From assembly GCA_964430565.1 (NCBI GenBank), contig CAYSFD010000051.1, forward strand, positions 310,001 to 374,000: DNA of 64,000 nt, given 5' to 3'. The number at the start of each line of letters is the position of its first letter. The first letter of the stretch is position 1. The notes beneath the pieces were generated by a model, which searched no databases, had not been told where the DNA came from, and saw only the letters and a program-made list of their open reading frames with translations. The DNA comes from VBDM01 sp964430565 (GTDB lineage Bacteria; Pseudomonadota; Gammaproteobacteria; Burkholderiales; SG8-39). Shown in pieces: positions 9,381 through 18,688 of the stretch. The position numbers and the translations under genes are program-made.

Positions 9381-11687
9381 TTGGCCGCGTGGCTGAAGCA
9401 ACTCCTGGTAGCACCGCGCTACCCCGAAGATCCCGAGCTCAGCGTGCAATCGCGGCTGTTCAATTTCGCCGCGCTGGCGATCCTGGTGGGGCTGAGCTTT
9501 GCTCTGGCCAATAACCTTCTCGTAGGTCGGGGCGACATGCCCGTCGCGATTCCGGCTTCCATGGTGGTTGTCGGCGTGTTGCTTGCCGGCGCACGCCGGG
9601 GGCATTTACGGCTTTCGAGCGCTTTGCTGCCGGTGGTTTTTCTGTTGATGTCCACAGCCGAGCTGCTGGCTCGAGACGGTGTCCACGATTCTGCGGTCGC
9701 CACGATTTCCGGCGTACTCGCTCTGGCCGCCGCCTTGATGAAGTGGCGCGCCTTGGCCGCTTTCACATTGGCGACGGTGACGATCTTCTATGCAGTCGGC
9801 TACGGGGAAATTGCCGGGTTCCTGCCCAATCGCCTGAGCGCGTTTACCCATTGGAGATATCTGTCCGGAGTGTGCATCTCCTTCGTTCTCATCGCCGCCG
9901 GTGTCCGCGTCCTCATGGACAGCGTGGTTGCGAGCTTGCGCGAGGCGCATGACAAAGGGGCCGAGGCGGGTCACGCACAAGACCGCCTCGATCGGGCGAC
10001 GCAGGCCTCCAAGGCCTCTCTATGGGAATGGGATATACGCCGGGGCACGACATACCTCGACAAAGGCTGGGCCAGTTTGCTCGGATCCGAACCCAAAGAA
10101 TGCTACATGACGGTCCCGGAGCTGGAGAGCATGGTGCATCCCGACGATCTCCAGGACGCTCGTCGGGTGCAAGCGGAGTGCATCAAGGGTCGAACCGCGG
10201 AATACGCCCTGGAATTCCGCGTGAAGAGCCACAGCGCTGATTGGATCTGGGTCATGAACCGGGGCAAAGTGGTTGAGCGTGACGGCGCCGGCCGTGCCCT
10301 GCGATTGGCCGGGATTGTGCTGGACGTCACCGACCGCAAGCGCGCCGAGGCGCGCATCCAGCAGCTGGCGACGCGCGACGCGCTGACCGGCCTGCCGAAC
10401 CGCTTGCTGCTCAACGACCGCCTGGCCCTCAGCATGAGCCAGGCGCGACGCGATGACAGCTTTCTCGCGCTTTTTTTCATCGGTCTTGACCGGTTCAAGT
10501 ACATCAACGATTCGCTGGGGCACGCGATCGGCGACGCTTTCCTCAAGGCGGTCGCCGAACGCCTGTCCGGGGTCGTGCGCCCAGGCGATACACTGGCGCG
10601 GCTGGGCGGAGACGAGTTCGTGGTGTTGCTGGAGAACGTGAGGGCATTGGAAGACGAAGCCGGCCAGGTGGCGCGCAAGATCCTGAATTCGTTTACCGAA
10701 CCGTTTTCGATCCAGGGGCATACCCTGAGCTGCTCATGCAGCATCGGCATCAGCGTATTTCCCTCCGACGCCGCCGATTCCCAAACGCTCGTCCACGACG
10801 CGGATACCGCGATGCACCACGTCAAGGAAAGCGGGCGCGGATCTTACCGGTACTTCTCCTCCGAGATGAACGAGCGCATGCAGGAACGGCTGCAGCTCGA
10901 GAACGGTCTGCGCGACGCAATCGCCGGCCGGCAGTTCGCGCTGATGTACCAGCCGAAGGTCGATGTCGCCGGCGGCCAGATCACCGGCCTCGAGGCGCTG
11001 TTGCGCTGGCACCATCCCCGCTGGGGCGTGGTGTCTCCGGCGCGGTTCATTTCCGTTGCCGAGGATACCGGGCTGATCGTCGATATCGGGCGCTGGGTGC
11101 TGGAAGAGGTCTGCAGGCAGCTCTGCGATTGGCGCGGGCGCGGCTTGCCCTTGCATCCGGTGGCGGTCAATCTCTCCGTTCGCCAGTTTACCCCGGCCCT
11201 GATCGGAGAGATCTCCAACCTGTTGAAGAAATTCGACGTCGATCCCGACTTGATCGACGTCGAAATCACCGAAAGTCTTTTCTTGAAAAACTCCGAAGAC
11301 ATCGGCACGACCCTGAAAGGTCTTGCGCGGATCGGCACCCGCGTGATGATAGACGACTTCGGAACGGGATATTCGTCGCTGAGCTACATCAAGCATTTCG
11401 CGGTGAATGGGCTGAAGATCGACCGGTCTTTCGTCAGCGACCTCGCGACCTCGCCTCAGGGCGTTGCGATCGTCCGGGCGATCATCACCATGGCCGGCGG
11501 CCTGGGTATCCGCGTGATCGCCGAGGGCGTGGAAACGCACGACCAGCTGGAGATCTTGCGAAAACACCGCTGCATCGAGTACCAGGGTTTTTTGTTCAGC
11601 GTGCCTCTCGTTGCGGATCAAATCGAGCGCCGCTATCTCAGGCTCGCAGGAGCGCCGCACCCTGCGCCGGCGAACCGCATCGCGTGA
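9381..11687 (+). CDS. Membrane PAS-GGDEF-EAL cyclic-di-GMP protein
   Basis: 768-residue signalling protein. Six or so hydrophobic segments (about residues 28-185) precede a PAS domain (about 200-315; LWEWDIRRG, LDVTDRKRAE). The GGDEF domain (about 325-490) keeps RLGGDEF and an upstream RPGD I-site spaced as expected, but the usual FIDLDRFK reads FIGLDRFK, losing the first metal-binding aspartate. The EAL domain (about 505-755) has GLEALLRW, the NLSVRQF-type and VEITES motifs, DDFGTGYSSL and KIDRSF, and looks catalytically complete. Net phosphodiesterase activity is therefore likely. The start is TTG at 9381 with AGGAGGAGG 6 bases upstream. Confidence 0.88.
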   Translation: MAAWLKQLLVAPRYPEDPELSVQSRLFNFAALAILVGLSFALANNLLVGRGDMPVAIPASMVVVGVLLAGARRGHLRLSSALLPVVFLLMSTAELLARDGVHDSAVATISGVLALAAALMKWRALAAFTLATVTIFYAVGYGEIAGFLPNRLSAFTHWRYLSGVCISFVLIAAGVRVLMDSVVASLREAHDKGAEAGHAQDRLDRATQASKASLWEWDIRRGTTYLDKGWASLLGSEPKECYMTVPELESMVHPDDLQDARRVQAECIKGRTAEYALEFRVKSHSADWIWVMNRGKVVERDGAGRALRLAGIVLDVTDRKRAEARIQQLATRDALTGLPNRLLLNDRLALSMSQARRDDSFLALFFIGLDRFKYINDSLGHAIGDAFLKAVAERLSGVVRPGDTLARLGGDEFVVLLENVRALEDEAGQVARKILNSFTEPFSIQGHTLSCSCSIGISVFPSDAADSQTLVHDADTAMHHVKESGRGSYRYFSSEMNERMQERLQLENGLRDAIAGRQFALMYQPKVDVAGGQITGLEALLRWHHPRWGVVSPARFISVAEDTGLIVDIGRWVLEEVCRQLCDWRGRGLPLHPVAVNLSVRQFTPALIGEISNLLKKFDVDPDLIDVEITESLFLKNSEDIGTTLKGLARIGTRVMIDDFGTGYSSLSYIKHFAVNGLKIDRSFVSDLATSPQGVAIVRAIITMAGGLGIRVIAEGVETHDQLEILRKHRCIEYQGFLFSVPLVADQIERRYLRLAGAPHPAPANRIA

Positions 11688-11689
11688 CG

Positions 11690-11863
11690 GGCTGGGGGAA
11701 GGCAGAGAAAATCGGCACCATGACGGTGATCGCGGAGGGGGTCGAGACCCGGGAACAGCTCGAGATCCTGGCCAAGTTGCACTGCGACGAATATCAGGGC
11801 TATCTGTTCAGCCGGCCGGTCGCGGCGGAGCAGATCGAGCGGCTCTATCTGGAGCCGGCCTGA
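11690..11863 (+). pseudogene. Remnant of a second EAL domain, C-terminal 50-odd codons
   Basis: Directly after the stop of the GGDEF-EAL gene, an open segment encodes MTVIAEGVETREQLEIL and DEYQGYLFSRPV, then a stop. This is the last part of an EAL phosphodiesterase. It parallels the preceding gene's own ending (IRVIAEGVETHDQLEIL, EYQGFLFSVPL) but is clearly diverged. It cannot form a functional domain. It is probably the tail left when a neighbouring paralog was deleted. Confidence 0.8.
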
Positions 11864-11872
11864 GCGCTCCGT

Positions 11873-14182
11873 TCAAGGGGCGGAGATCCGCGTCACCGAA
11901 GCGCGCGTCAACACGTACAACGCGCCGTCGATGCCGGCCAGCATGTCCACCGGATCGCCGCTCAGGTTCGCGAACGCGTAGGCGGCATTGTTGTTCGCGA
12001 GATCGAGCCGGGCGACGAAGCGGTTCACAAAATCGCTGAAGAAATAATTGCCGCGGTAAGCGGCGGGAAACGGTCCGCTGTCCGGATAGAAGGCGCCGCC
12101 GGTGATGGCGAAGCCGACGAAGAATCCACCCGGTCCCGAGCCCGGAGGATTGGCGTCGCTGTGCCTGTAGGCAAACAACGGCGCCGTCACGCCCGCCGTG
12201 ATGTTGGCCGGCCCTTCGGAGGCCGGCCAGCCGTAGTTCGCGCCCGGCGCGCCCAGGTCAATCTCTTCCCAGGTGTTCTGTCCTACGTCGTTGATATGCA
12301 TGCGGCCGCTACCGGGCTGAAACGCAAACGTGAAGGGATTGCGCAGCCCATAGGCCCACACCGCACAGGCCAGATTGCTTTGCGTGGTGCAGAAAGGATT
12401 GTCCGCGGGAATCGATCCATCATCACTGAAGCGCAGTATCTTGCCGAACGGGTCGGCGAGGTTCTGCGGCTTGGAGGAATCGGCATTGTCGCCGACCGCG
12501 ACGTACAATTTGCCGTCGACGCCGAAATGCAGCGCCCCGCCGTTGTGGTTGGTGGCGCCGGACAACGCGGGCAGATCGACCAGGATCGTTTCGCTGCCGG
12601 CCAACACCACATCGCCGTTCGCCGTGAAACGGCTGACCCGGTTGTGGGTGCCGCCTGAGGTCGTGGTGTAGTAGGCGTACACCCAGCCATTGGTGGCGAA
12701 GTCCGGATGGAATGCCACGCCGAGCAGGCCGCGCTCCCCGTCAGAATCCACGGCAAGGGTCATGAACGGCGTTGCCAGGAGCGAGCTGTTCTTGACGACG
12801 CGCAGGCTGCCGGCCTGCTGCGCGATGAAAATCCTGCTGTCCGGCGACTGTGCAAACGCGGTCGCACTGGAAAGCCCGGTGATCCAGGTCTGGTTGCGGG
12901 TGAAACCCTGGTTCACCGCCGCGCTGCCGCCGAACCTGACCGTGGCGGTGGACCAAGCAGAGAGGTTGCCCGCCGCATCGCGAGCCCGCGCGCGTGCCAG
13001 GTGCTGGCCGGCGGCGTAGTTGGCGGTGTTGACGCTGACCTGGTACGGCGCGGCGGTGTCTTCGCTCCCGACGATTACGCCGTCAACCTGGAATTCGACT
13101 CCGGTCACGCCGACGTTGTCGGTAGCGGTGGCTTCCAGATTCAGCGCACCCGTCAGGCCGCTGGCAAAGTTGGCCGGTGTGGTCAGCGTGACCACCGGCG
13201 GCTGTGTGTCGGGACCGCTCGCAGGATTGATGGTCACCGCCACCGCCGTGCTGATGGTGGTGGCGGTGCCGTCATCGGTGGCGCGCGCGGTGACGTTGCG
13301 CGTGCCGGCGGTTGCGGGTGTCCAGTCGAAAGAATACGGGCTGCCGGTATCGGTGCCCAGCAGTGTTGCGTCGTCGAAAAATTCGACCTTCGTCACCGAG
13401 CCGTCACTATCGGTTGCGGTGGCAGTGAGGGTCATTGGAACGCCGACGGTGCCTGTGGCCGGGGCCGACACGGTCACGCTTGGAGGCTGATTAATGACCG
13501 GGCCGAGATCGGTGAACGTCGCAGTGAACGTCGTGTCGGCCGCCGGCGTCGAGATGGTGTGGGCGCGCGCACCGGCGTCGTTCCACGACGCGAACTGGTA
13601 GCGGCGGCCGTTGAAATTCTGGTCGGGCGCGCCGAGATCGCGTTCGACACCGACGACACCCGTGAACCCATGCGGCGTTCCGACCGGCTGGCCGTCGAGC
13701 GTCAATTGCAGTCCGCCAACCGGTTGCGTGGCGAGGGTGACCTGGCTTGTCTGCGGCTGGACGTCACGGGTAACTTCCGCCGTATTGCCTGCGCTGTCGA
13801 CGGCACGCAGGTGAAAGCGATAGAAGATGTTGCTCGACGTTTCACCGCGCACAGGAACGACCGCCGCGCCGCTCCCTCCGGCAGTCGCTTGCACGAACGG
13901 ATGGGTGTGCGTGTCGTGATGCAGATCGGCCCACCACGTCAGGTTGCCCGCCGGCAGCTGACCGTCTTGCGGGTCGGTCGCATTGCCGGCGAAATTCAGC
14001 GTTTCGCCGGCCCTGAAGCTTGCACCGTTTGCCGGGCTCGTGATGGTTGCGGACGGCGGCTGATTTCCCCCGGAGAGATTCTCCTCCGCGCAGGACAACA
14101 GCAGCACGGCGACCACCACGGCAATGCTCCCGGCCAACCCGCGTGCATGCATTCGTCTGCGCCCCCGAATCATCATTATCAT
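11873..14182 (-). CDS. Lipoprotein: Ig-like domains plus PQQ-dependent sugar dehydrogenase-type beta-propeller
   Basis: 769 residues with a lipobox (AVLLLSCAEE, Cys near 30), so probably membrane-anchored and facing the periplasm or outside. Residues about 40-400 hold several Ig/Big-type beta-sandwich modules (QPPSATITSP, QPPSVTVSAPATG, QPPVVTLTTPANF starts; VEFFDDATLLG and VEFQVDGVIVG repeats). The C-terminal 360 residues form a soluble glucose/sorbosone dehydrogenase-like propeller: RGLLGVAFHPDFATNGWVY, NHNGGALHFGVDGKLYVAVG, YGLRNPFTFAFQPGSG, GANYGWP. PQQ and calcium dependence is inferred from the family. Several ATGs cluster at 14173-14182, with AGGGGC just upstream. Confidence 0.83.
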   Translation of the reverse strand: MIMMIRGRRRMHARGLAGSIAVVVAVLLLSCAEENLSGGNQPPSATITSPANGASFRAGETLNFAGNATDPQDGQLPAGNLTWWADLHHDTHTHPFVQATAGGSGAAVVPVRGETSSNIFYRFHLRAVDSAGNTAEVTRDVQPQTSQVTLATQPVGGLQLTLDGQPVGTPHGFTGVVGVERDLGAPDQNFNGRRYQFASWNDAGARAHTISTPAADTTFTATFTDLGPVINQPPSVTVSAPATGTVGVPMTLTATATDSDGSVTKVEFFDDATLLGTDTGSPYSFDWTPATAGTRNVTARATDDGTATTISTAVAVTINPASGPDTQPPVVTLTTPANFASGLTGALNLEATATDNVGVTGVEFQVDGVIVGSEDTAAPYQVSVNTANYAAGQHLARARARDAAGNLSAWSTATVRFGGSAAVNQGFTRNQTWITGLSSATAFAQSPDSRIFIAQQAGSLRVVKNSSLLATPFMTLAVDSDGERGLLGVAFHPDFATNGWVYAYYTTTSGGTHNRVSRFTANGDVVLAGSETILVDLPALSGATNHNGGALHFGVDGKLYVAVGDNADSSKPQNLADPFGKILRFSDDGSIPADNPFCTTQSNLACAVWAYGLRNPFTFAFQPGSGRMHINDVGQNTWEEIDLGAPGANYGWPASEGPANITAGVTAPLFAYRHSDANPPGSGPGGFFVGFAITGGAFYPDSGPFPAAYRGNYFFSDFVNRFVARLDLANNNAAYAFANLSGDPVDMLAGIDGALYVLTRASVTRISAP

Positions 14183-14280
14183 CGCCCCTGGCGGCGCCCG
14201 GGGTCGGCCAATTCGTCCTGCATGCTGAATAAGTCACAATGGTATTGCGTCGGGTCTGGGTATCGTTTGAGGTGCTCGAC

Positions 14281-16065
14281 ATGAACGAGTTAGCGCGAAG
14301 TCGCGTGATACCCTGCACCGCGATGTCTCGCTTCTCTCGAGTATTCCGCGCCTTCGCGGCAGTCGGAGTCCTTCTTGCCGCGTGCAGCGTTCAGGCGCAG
14401 CCTGCGCCAGAGCCCGCGACGCCCATCGCACCGAAACGACTCGTCACGGCGCAGCGTTTCATGGTGGTAGCCGCGCACCCGCTCGCGGCGCGTGCCGGGT
14501 ACGACGCGATCCGGCGCGGCGGCAGCGCGGTCGACGCCGCGATTGCCGCTCAGCTCGTGCTCAATCTGGTAGAGCCGCAATCCTCCGGAATCGGCGGCGG
14601 AGGTTTTCTGCTTCATTACACAGCCCGCGAAGGAAAGCTCGCGGCTTACGACGGCAGGGAGACCGCCCCCACGGCGGCAAAGCCCGAGCGTTTTCTCGAT
14701 GCGAACGGCCGTCCGCTAGACTGGCCCGCGGCGGTGATTAGCGGAAAATCGGTGGGCGTGCCGGGTCTGCTTCGGCTGCTCGAGCTGGCGCACCGCAGGC
14801 ACGGCAAGCTCGCCTGGGCGGAGCTGTTCGAGCCGGCGATCGAGCTGGCGGAGCAGGGATTTCCGATCTCGCCGAGGCTGCACGCGCTCGTCGCCGCCGA
14901 CCGGTTCCTTCGACTCGAGGAGAACGCCCGCCGCTACTTCTACTTGCCCGACGGCGCCGCGAAGCCGAAAGGCACGTTGCTGAAGAATCCGGAGTTTGCG
15001 GCAGTGCTGAAACGCATCGCAGCGGGCGGCGCCGATGCGTTCTACAGCGGTGAGATCGCGCGCGACGTCGTGTTCGCGGTGCGCAGTCACAAGAGCGCGC
15101 CGGGCGATCTCGCCCAAGCGGATCTTTCCGCTTACGCGGCGAAAGAACGCGAGCCGCTTTGCGGCGCGTACCGGCGTTGGAAGGTGTGCGGCATGCCGCC
15201 GCCCAGCTCGGGCGGTTTCGCCGTGCTGCAGATCCTGAAGATCCTCGAACGTTTCGACTTGCACGCCTTGCGTCCGGATTCGGTACAGGCGGTGCATCTC
15301 TTCGCCGAGGCCGGGCGGCTCGCTTACGCCGACCGCAATCTGTACATCGCCGACCCGGAATTCGTCGCCGCGCCGCTCGCCGCGCTGCTCGATTCGCGTT
15401 ACCTCGATGCGCGGGCAAAGTTGATCGACCCGAAACGTTCCATGGGACGGGCCCAGGCGGGGGATCCCGCCACCATTGCGGCAGGCTTGGGACTCGCCGA
15501 GCCGATCGAGCTGCCCGCAACCACGCACGTCTCGGTCATCGATGCCGAGGGCAACGCGGTGGCGATGACCACCAGCGTCGAAGCCGCGTTCGGCAACCGC
15601 CAGATGGTGCGGGGTTTTCTGCTGAACAATCAGCTCACGGATTTTTCCTGGACGCCCGAGGAGGGCGGTAAGCCGGTCGCCAACCGCGTCGAAGCGAAAA
15701 AGCGCCCGCGCAGCTCGATGGCGCCGACCATGGTTTTTGATCGCGAGGGAAAACTCTTCATGGTGATCGGCTCACCCGGCGGCCACTCGATAATCAACTA
15801 CGTTGCGCAGACCCTCGTGGGAGTCCTCGACTGGAACATGGACATCCAGAAAGCAATTGACACCCCGCACATGGGCAGCCGCAACGGTCCGACCGAGCTG
15901 GAGCAGGGCACGAAACTCGAGCGACTCGCTCCGGAGCTTGAGCGCATGGGCCACTCCGTTCGAATCCGCCCCGAGACGAGCGGCCTGCACGGCATCGTAC
16001 GAACGCCGAAAGGCTGGTCAGCCGGCGCCGATCCGAGACGCGAAGGGGTTGCGCTGGGGGACTGA
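14281..16065 (+). CDS. ggt: Gamma-glutamyltransferase (gamma-glutamyltranspeptidase)
   Basis: Periplasmic N-terminal-nucleophile hydrolase that cleaves gamma-glutamyl bonds such as in glutathione. The precursor self-cleaves before the threonine of TTHVSVIDAEGNAV, giving large and small subunits. Other family marks are GGSAVDAAIAAQLVLNLVEP, SSGIGGGGFLLHY, the glycine-rich GSPGG segment and the terminal GWSAGADPRREGVALGD. A signal sequence (AAVGVLLAACSVQAQ) could be Sec or, from LAAC, lipoprotein type. ATG 14281 has GAGGTG 7 bases upstream; ATG 14323 is an alternative closer to the signal peptide. Its 3' end recurs in decayed form at 33409. Confidence 0.93.
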   Translation: MNELARSRVIPCTAMSRFSRVFRAFAAVGVLLAACSVQAQPAPEPATPIAPKRLVTAQRFMVVAAHPLAARAGYDAIRRGGSAVDAAIAAQLVLNLVEPQSSGIGGGGFLLHYTAREGKLAAYDGRETAPTAAKPERFLDANGRPLDWPAAVISGKSVGVPGLLRLLELAHRRHGKLAWAELFEPAIELAEQGFPISPRLHALVAADRFLRLEENARRYFYLPDGAAKPKGTLLKNPEFAAVLKRIAAGGADAFYSGEIARDVVFAVRSHKSAPGDLAQADLSAYAAKEREPLCGAYRRWKVCGMPPPSSGGFAVLQILKILERFDLHALRPDSVQAVHLFAEAGRLAYADRNLYIADPEFVAAPLAALLDSRYLDARAKLIDPKRSMGRAQAGDPATIAAGLGLAEPIELPATTHVSVIDAEGNAVAMTTSVEAAFGNRQMVRGFLLNNQLTDFSWTPEEGGKPVANRVEAKKRPRSSMAPTMVFDREGKLFMVIGSPGGHSIINYVAQTLVGVLDWNMDIQKAIDTPHMGSRNGPTELEQGTKLERLAPELERMGHSVRIRPETSGLHGIVRTPKGWSAGADPRREGVALGD

Positions 16066-16160
16066 GAGTCCGTCGCGAACTGCAGCGCCGGCGCGTTACA
16101 ACTCGCCGGCAGTCCGTGTTCGCTCGAACCGCAGCCGATCTCTACGTTGCGGCCCGCGCC
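16009..16160. repeat. Left copy of a ggt/mcp junction repeat
   Basis: The last 54 bases of ggt and about 95 bases beyond match 33409-33555. I count 7 mismatches in the first 54 bases; similarity continues more weakly past the ggt stop, including cgctcgaaccgc and acgttgcggcccgcgc. The matching right-hand bases from 33483 on are the 3' end of the chemoreceptor gene, so the left copy holds a decayed end of an mcp gene lying convergent to ggt. Confidence 0.6.
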
Positions 16161-16187
16161 TGATCGGCCCCAGGCTGGGCGGCTGCA

Positions 16188-16201
16188 TTGACCTAGATCA
16201 A
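16188..16201. promoter_or_regulatory. FNR/ANR-type box upstream of the Fe-S flavoprotein operon
   Basis: TTGACCTAGATCAA matches the TTGAT-N4-ATCAA consensus at 9 of 10 positions. A class II promoter would place the -10 at about 16223-16228, where TAGGCT lies, and transcription start near 16236, about 70 bases before the ATG. This implies activation under oxygen limitation by an FNR/ANR/DNR-family regulator. Confidence 0.65.
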
Positions 16202-16307
16202 GGGTGGGGCCCTCGCGTGGGGTAGGCTGTCCGGCGGCGGTTCGAAGAGGGCGGAAGAGGACCTTCGCGCCCGGAGACGATTTGATTCATCGACAGGCGG
16301 AGGCCAA

Positions 16308-18275
16308 ATGAACGCCGGTGAGGCGAAGCTCCCTCATCTATTCAAGCCGGGCCGGATCGCCGGCCACGACACGGCCAACCGCGTCAAGTACGGCGCCTGC
16401 TGCGTATCGAACTACAACGAGCGCGACGGCCGCATCAGTGCGCGCGAGCTCGCGCGCACGCGCGTGATCGCCGCGACCGGCTGCGGCATCATCACCAATC
16501 AAGGCGCATATCCCGACCCGCGCGGCGAGGGCAAGGCGTATTTCCGTCAGATCGCGCTGCACGACGACCGCTTCATTCCGGAGTTCGAGACTATCGCGGG
16601 CTTCATCCGCGAGCGAGGAGCGATCGGCATCCAGCAGATCCTGCACGCCGGGCGCTACGGTGGCATCGATCTGGGCTACTGCATCCAGCCCTCGGTGGTG
16701 CCGCAGACGCTGCCGCACTTCCGCCCGCCGCGCGAGATCACCAAGGAGCAGATCCGCGAGACCATCCGCGACCACGCCGACGCGGCGAAGCGCGCGATCA
16801 GGGCGGGCTTTCATGGCACCGAGATCACCAGCTTCATGGGCTACCTGCTCGCCAATTTCAATTCGAAGTTCACCAACCGCCGCACCGACGAGTACGGCGG
16901 GTCACTCGAGAACCGCGGCCGCTTCATGCGCGAGCTGATCGATGCCATCAAGCAGGCGACGCCCGATCATCCGCTCGTCATCCGCCTGAACGCCGCCGAG
17001 CTGATGGATCCCTGGGGCGGCAACACCGAGGACGAGTGTTTCGAGCTGATGCAACAGGCAGCCGGATGCGGCGTTGACATGATCAGCGTCACGGTCGGCT
17101 GGCAGGAAGCGCCCGAATCTTCCATCGGCCGCGACATTCCGCCGGGCTACTGGAACCGGCTGGCCGCGCGGGCGAAGAAGCTGCTGCCGGAGGTGCCGAT
17201 CGCCTTTGGCGTGCGCCTGCCCGATCCGGTGATGGCGAACGAGTGCATCGCCAAGGGCGAGTTTGATTTTTGGGAGTTGTGCCGGCCGCTGCTCGCCGAT
17301 CCCGAGCTCATCATCAAGGCACGCGAGGACCGGCTGCACGAGGCGCGGCGCTGCATCGGCTCGCTCAATTGCCTGTCGCGCGTGTTCCGCGACCTCCCGT
17401 ATACCTGCACCATGAATCCGGCGCTCGGCCACGAGGTCGAGCCCGAGTACCACGTGCGCCCGGCCGCGGTAAAAAAGAAAATCATGGTCGTCGGCGCCGG
17501 CCCGGCCGGCATGGAATTCGCCATCACGGCGGCGAAGCGCGGCCACGCCGTCACCGTGTTCGAGAAAGCCGATCGCATCGGCGGCAACCTGCTCGGCTTC
17601 GCCGCGCGCGACCTGGCGCGGCCCGACGACCTGATGAGCGTGGTGCGCCACTACGAAGTGATGGCGAAGAAACTTGCCGTCGAGATGAAGTTCGGCGTCG
17701 AGGCGAATCCCAAGTTCATGCGCAGCCAGCTGCACCAGTACGACGCCGCCGTGCTCGCGGTCGGCGCGCGCATCAACCGCGCCGCGCTGCGCGATATCGA
17801 AGGGCACGAGCGCCTGCTCGATGCCTTCGCGGCAGCGCAGGGCAAGGTCGAGATCGGCAAGCGCGTGGTGGTGATCGGCGGCGGCAAGGTCGGCCTGACG
17901 CTGGCCGAGTCGCTGAAGAAGGATGGCCACGAGGTGACCGTCGTCGAAGCCTCGAAACGCATCGCCGGCGACGTCATGCCCACCTTCAAGTGGCGCCACA
18001 CCGCCTGGGTCGAGGAGCTCGGCATCCCGGTGTTGATTTCCGCGCGGGTGAGGAAAGTGGACGAGCACGGCGCGACGGTGGTGGATGAGAAGGGCAAGGA
18101 AACGTTCGTTCCCGCCGATAGCGTCGTTGCCGCGGCGCCGCGGATCGCGGATCAGGCGCTGTTCCACGAATTCGAGTGGATGGTCGATGAGCTGCACGGC
18201 TGCGGCGACGCGCTGATTCCGCGCGGGCTCGATGCCGCGATCCGCGAAGGCTACCGGCTCGGATGCCGCCTGTGA
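16308..18275 (+). CDS. Old-Yellow-Enzyme-family Fe-S flavoprotein (2,4-dienoyl-CoA reductase type)
   Basis: 655-residue NAD(P)H:flavin oxidoreductase with the FadH/trimethylamine dehydrogenase layout. An FMN TIM barrel (about 1-345; LFKPGRIAGHDTANRV, HAGRYGG, RRTDEYGGSLENRGRF) is followed by an Fe-S linker near 345-370 and FAD/NAD(P) Rossmann domains (VVGAGPAGMEFA near 393; VVVIGGGKVGLTLAESL near 523). The linker reads RRCIGSLNC then YTCTMNP, lacking one of the four cysteines normally seen in the C-x2-C-x3-C-x11-C motif. The substrate is unknown; a ring or enoyl reduction is plausible. It heads a three-gene operon with TGATG coupling to the next gene and an FNR-type box upstream. Confidence 0.85.
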   Translation: MNAGEAKLPHLFKPGRIAGHDTANRVKYGACCVSNYNERDGRISARELARTRVIAATGCGIITNQGAYPDPRGEGKAYFRQIALHDDRFIPEFETIAGFIRERGAIGIQQILHAGRYGGIDLGYCIQPSVVPQTLPHFRPPREITKEQIRETIRDHADAAKRAIRAGFHGTEITSFMGYLLANFNSKFTNRRTDEYGGSLENRGRFMRELIDAIKQATPDHPLVIRLNAAELMDPWGGNTEDECFELMQQAAGCGVDMISVTVGWQEAPESSIGRDIPPGYWNRLAARAKKLLPEVPIAFGVRLPDPVMANECIAKGEFDFWELCRPLLADPELIIKAREDRLHEARRCIGSLNCLSRVFRDLPYTCTMNPALGHEVEPEYHVRPAAVKKKIMVVGAGPAGMEFAITAAKRGHAVTVFEKADRIGGNLLGFAARDLARPDDLMSVVRHYEVMAKKLAVEMKFGVEANPKFMRSQLHQYDAAVLAVGARINRAALRDIEGHERLLDAFAAAQGKVEIGKRVVVIGGGKVGLTLAESLKKDGHEVTVVEASKRIAGDVMPTFKWRHTAWVEELGIPVLISARVRKVDEHGATVVDEKGKETFVPADSVVAAAPRIADQALFHEFEWMVDELHGCGDALIPRGLDAAIREGYRLGCRL

Positions 18276-18688
18276 TGCCCGAGAACACGCAGCGCTGGAC
18301 CGACGCGTTGCGCCGCGAGGCGGCGCTTTTCGAGCCGCTCGCGGCGGGCGCCCGCATCGGCGTCGTGGCGGAGGCTATCGTAGCGGGCGCGGCGCGCGCG
18401 TCCACCATGCTGGTGTGGCAGCGTGAACGCGAGGGCATGCGTGCCGGCGTGGAGCGCTACGACGGTTTCGAGTCCGCGCCGGTTGATCTTTTGATCGCGC
18501 TCGATGAGGTCGGCGTCGAGGGCATCGAAGGCGCGATCGACGGGGACTTCGTGCGTTCGCTGCGCGCGCTGGTGCGCGAAGGCCACGCGCTTTTTTTTGC
18601 GCGGCGGCCGCGTACCGAGCTGGAAGAGTCGGGCTACGAAGACCTGCTCGACGAGATCGGTTTCGCCTACCTCGGAGCCTGCCGATGA
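18275..18688 (+). CDS. Hypothetical protein coupled to the Fe-S flavoprotein
   Basis: 137-residue soluble, mostly helical, acidic protein that I do not recognise. It starts MPENTQRWTDALRREAALF and has a GARIGVVAEAIVAGAARAS segment and a VDLLIALDEVGVEGIEGAI segment that could form an alpha/beta core. No cysteine cluster or nucleotide motif is visible. Its ATG overlaps the preceding stop (TGATG) and its end overlaps the next ATG by four bases, so it is almost certainly translated with both neighbours. It may be an accessory subunit of the flavoprotein. Confidence 0.65.
   Translation: MPENTQRWTDALRREAALFEPLAAGARIGVVAEAIVAGAARASTMLVWQREREGMRAGVERYDGFESAPVDLLIALDEVGVEGIEGAIDGDFVRSLRALVREGHALFFARRPRTELEESGYEDLLDEIGFAYLGACR

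Noticed and set aside
10736..11863. 375-codon frame ending in the EAL fragment
   Set aside because: Only the last 55 codons are EAL-like; the rest is an out-of-frame reading of the real GGDEF-EAL gene.
12707..14284. 525-codon plus-strand frame opposite the Ig/PQQ lipoprotein
   Set aside because: The opposite strand encodes recognisable Ig and propeller domains; the plus product has no family features.
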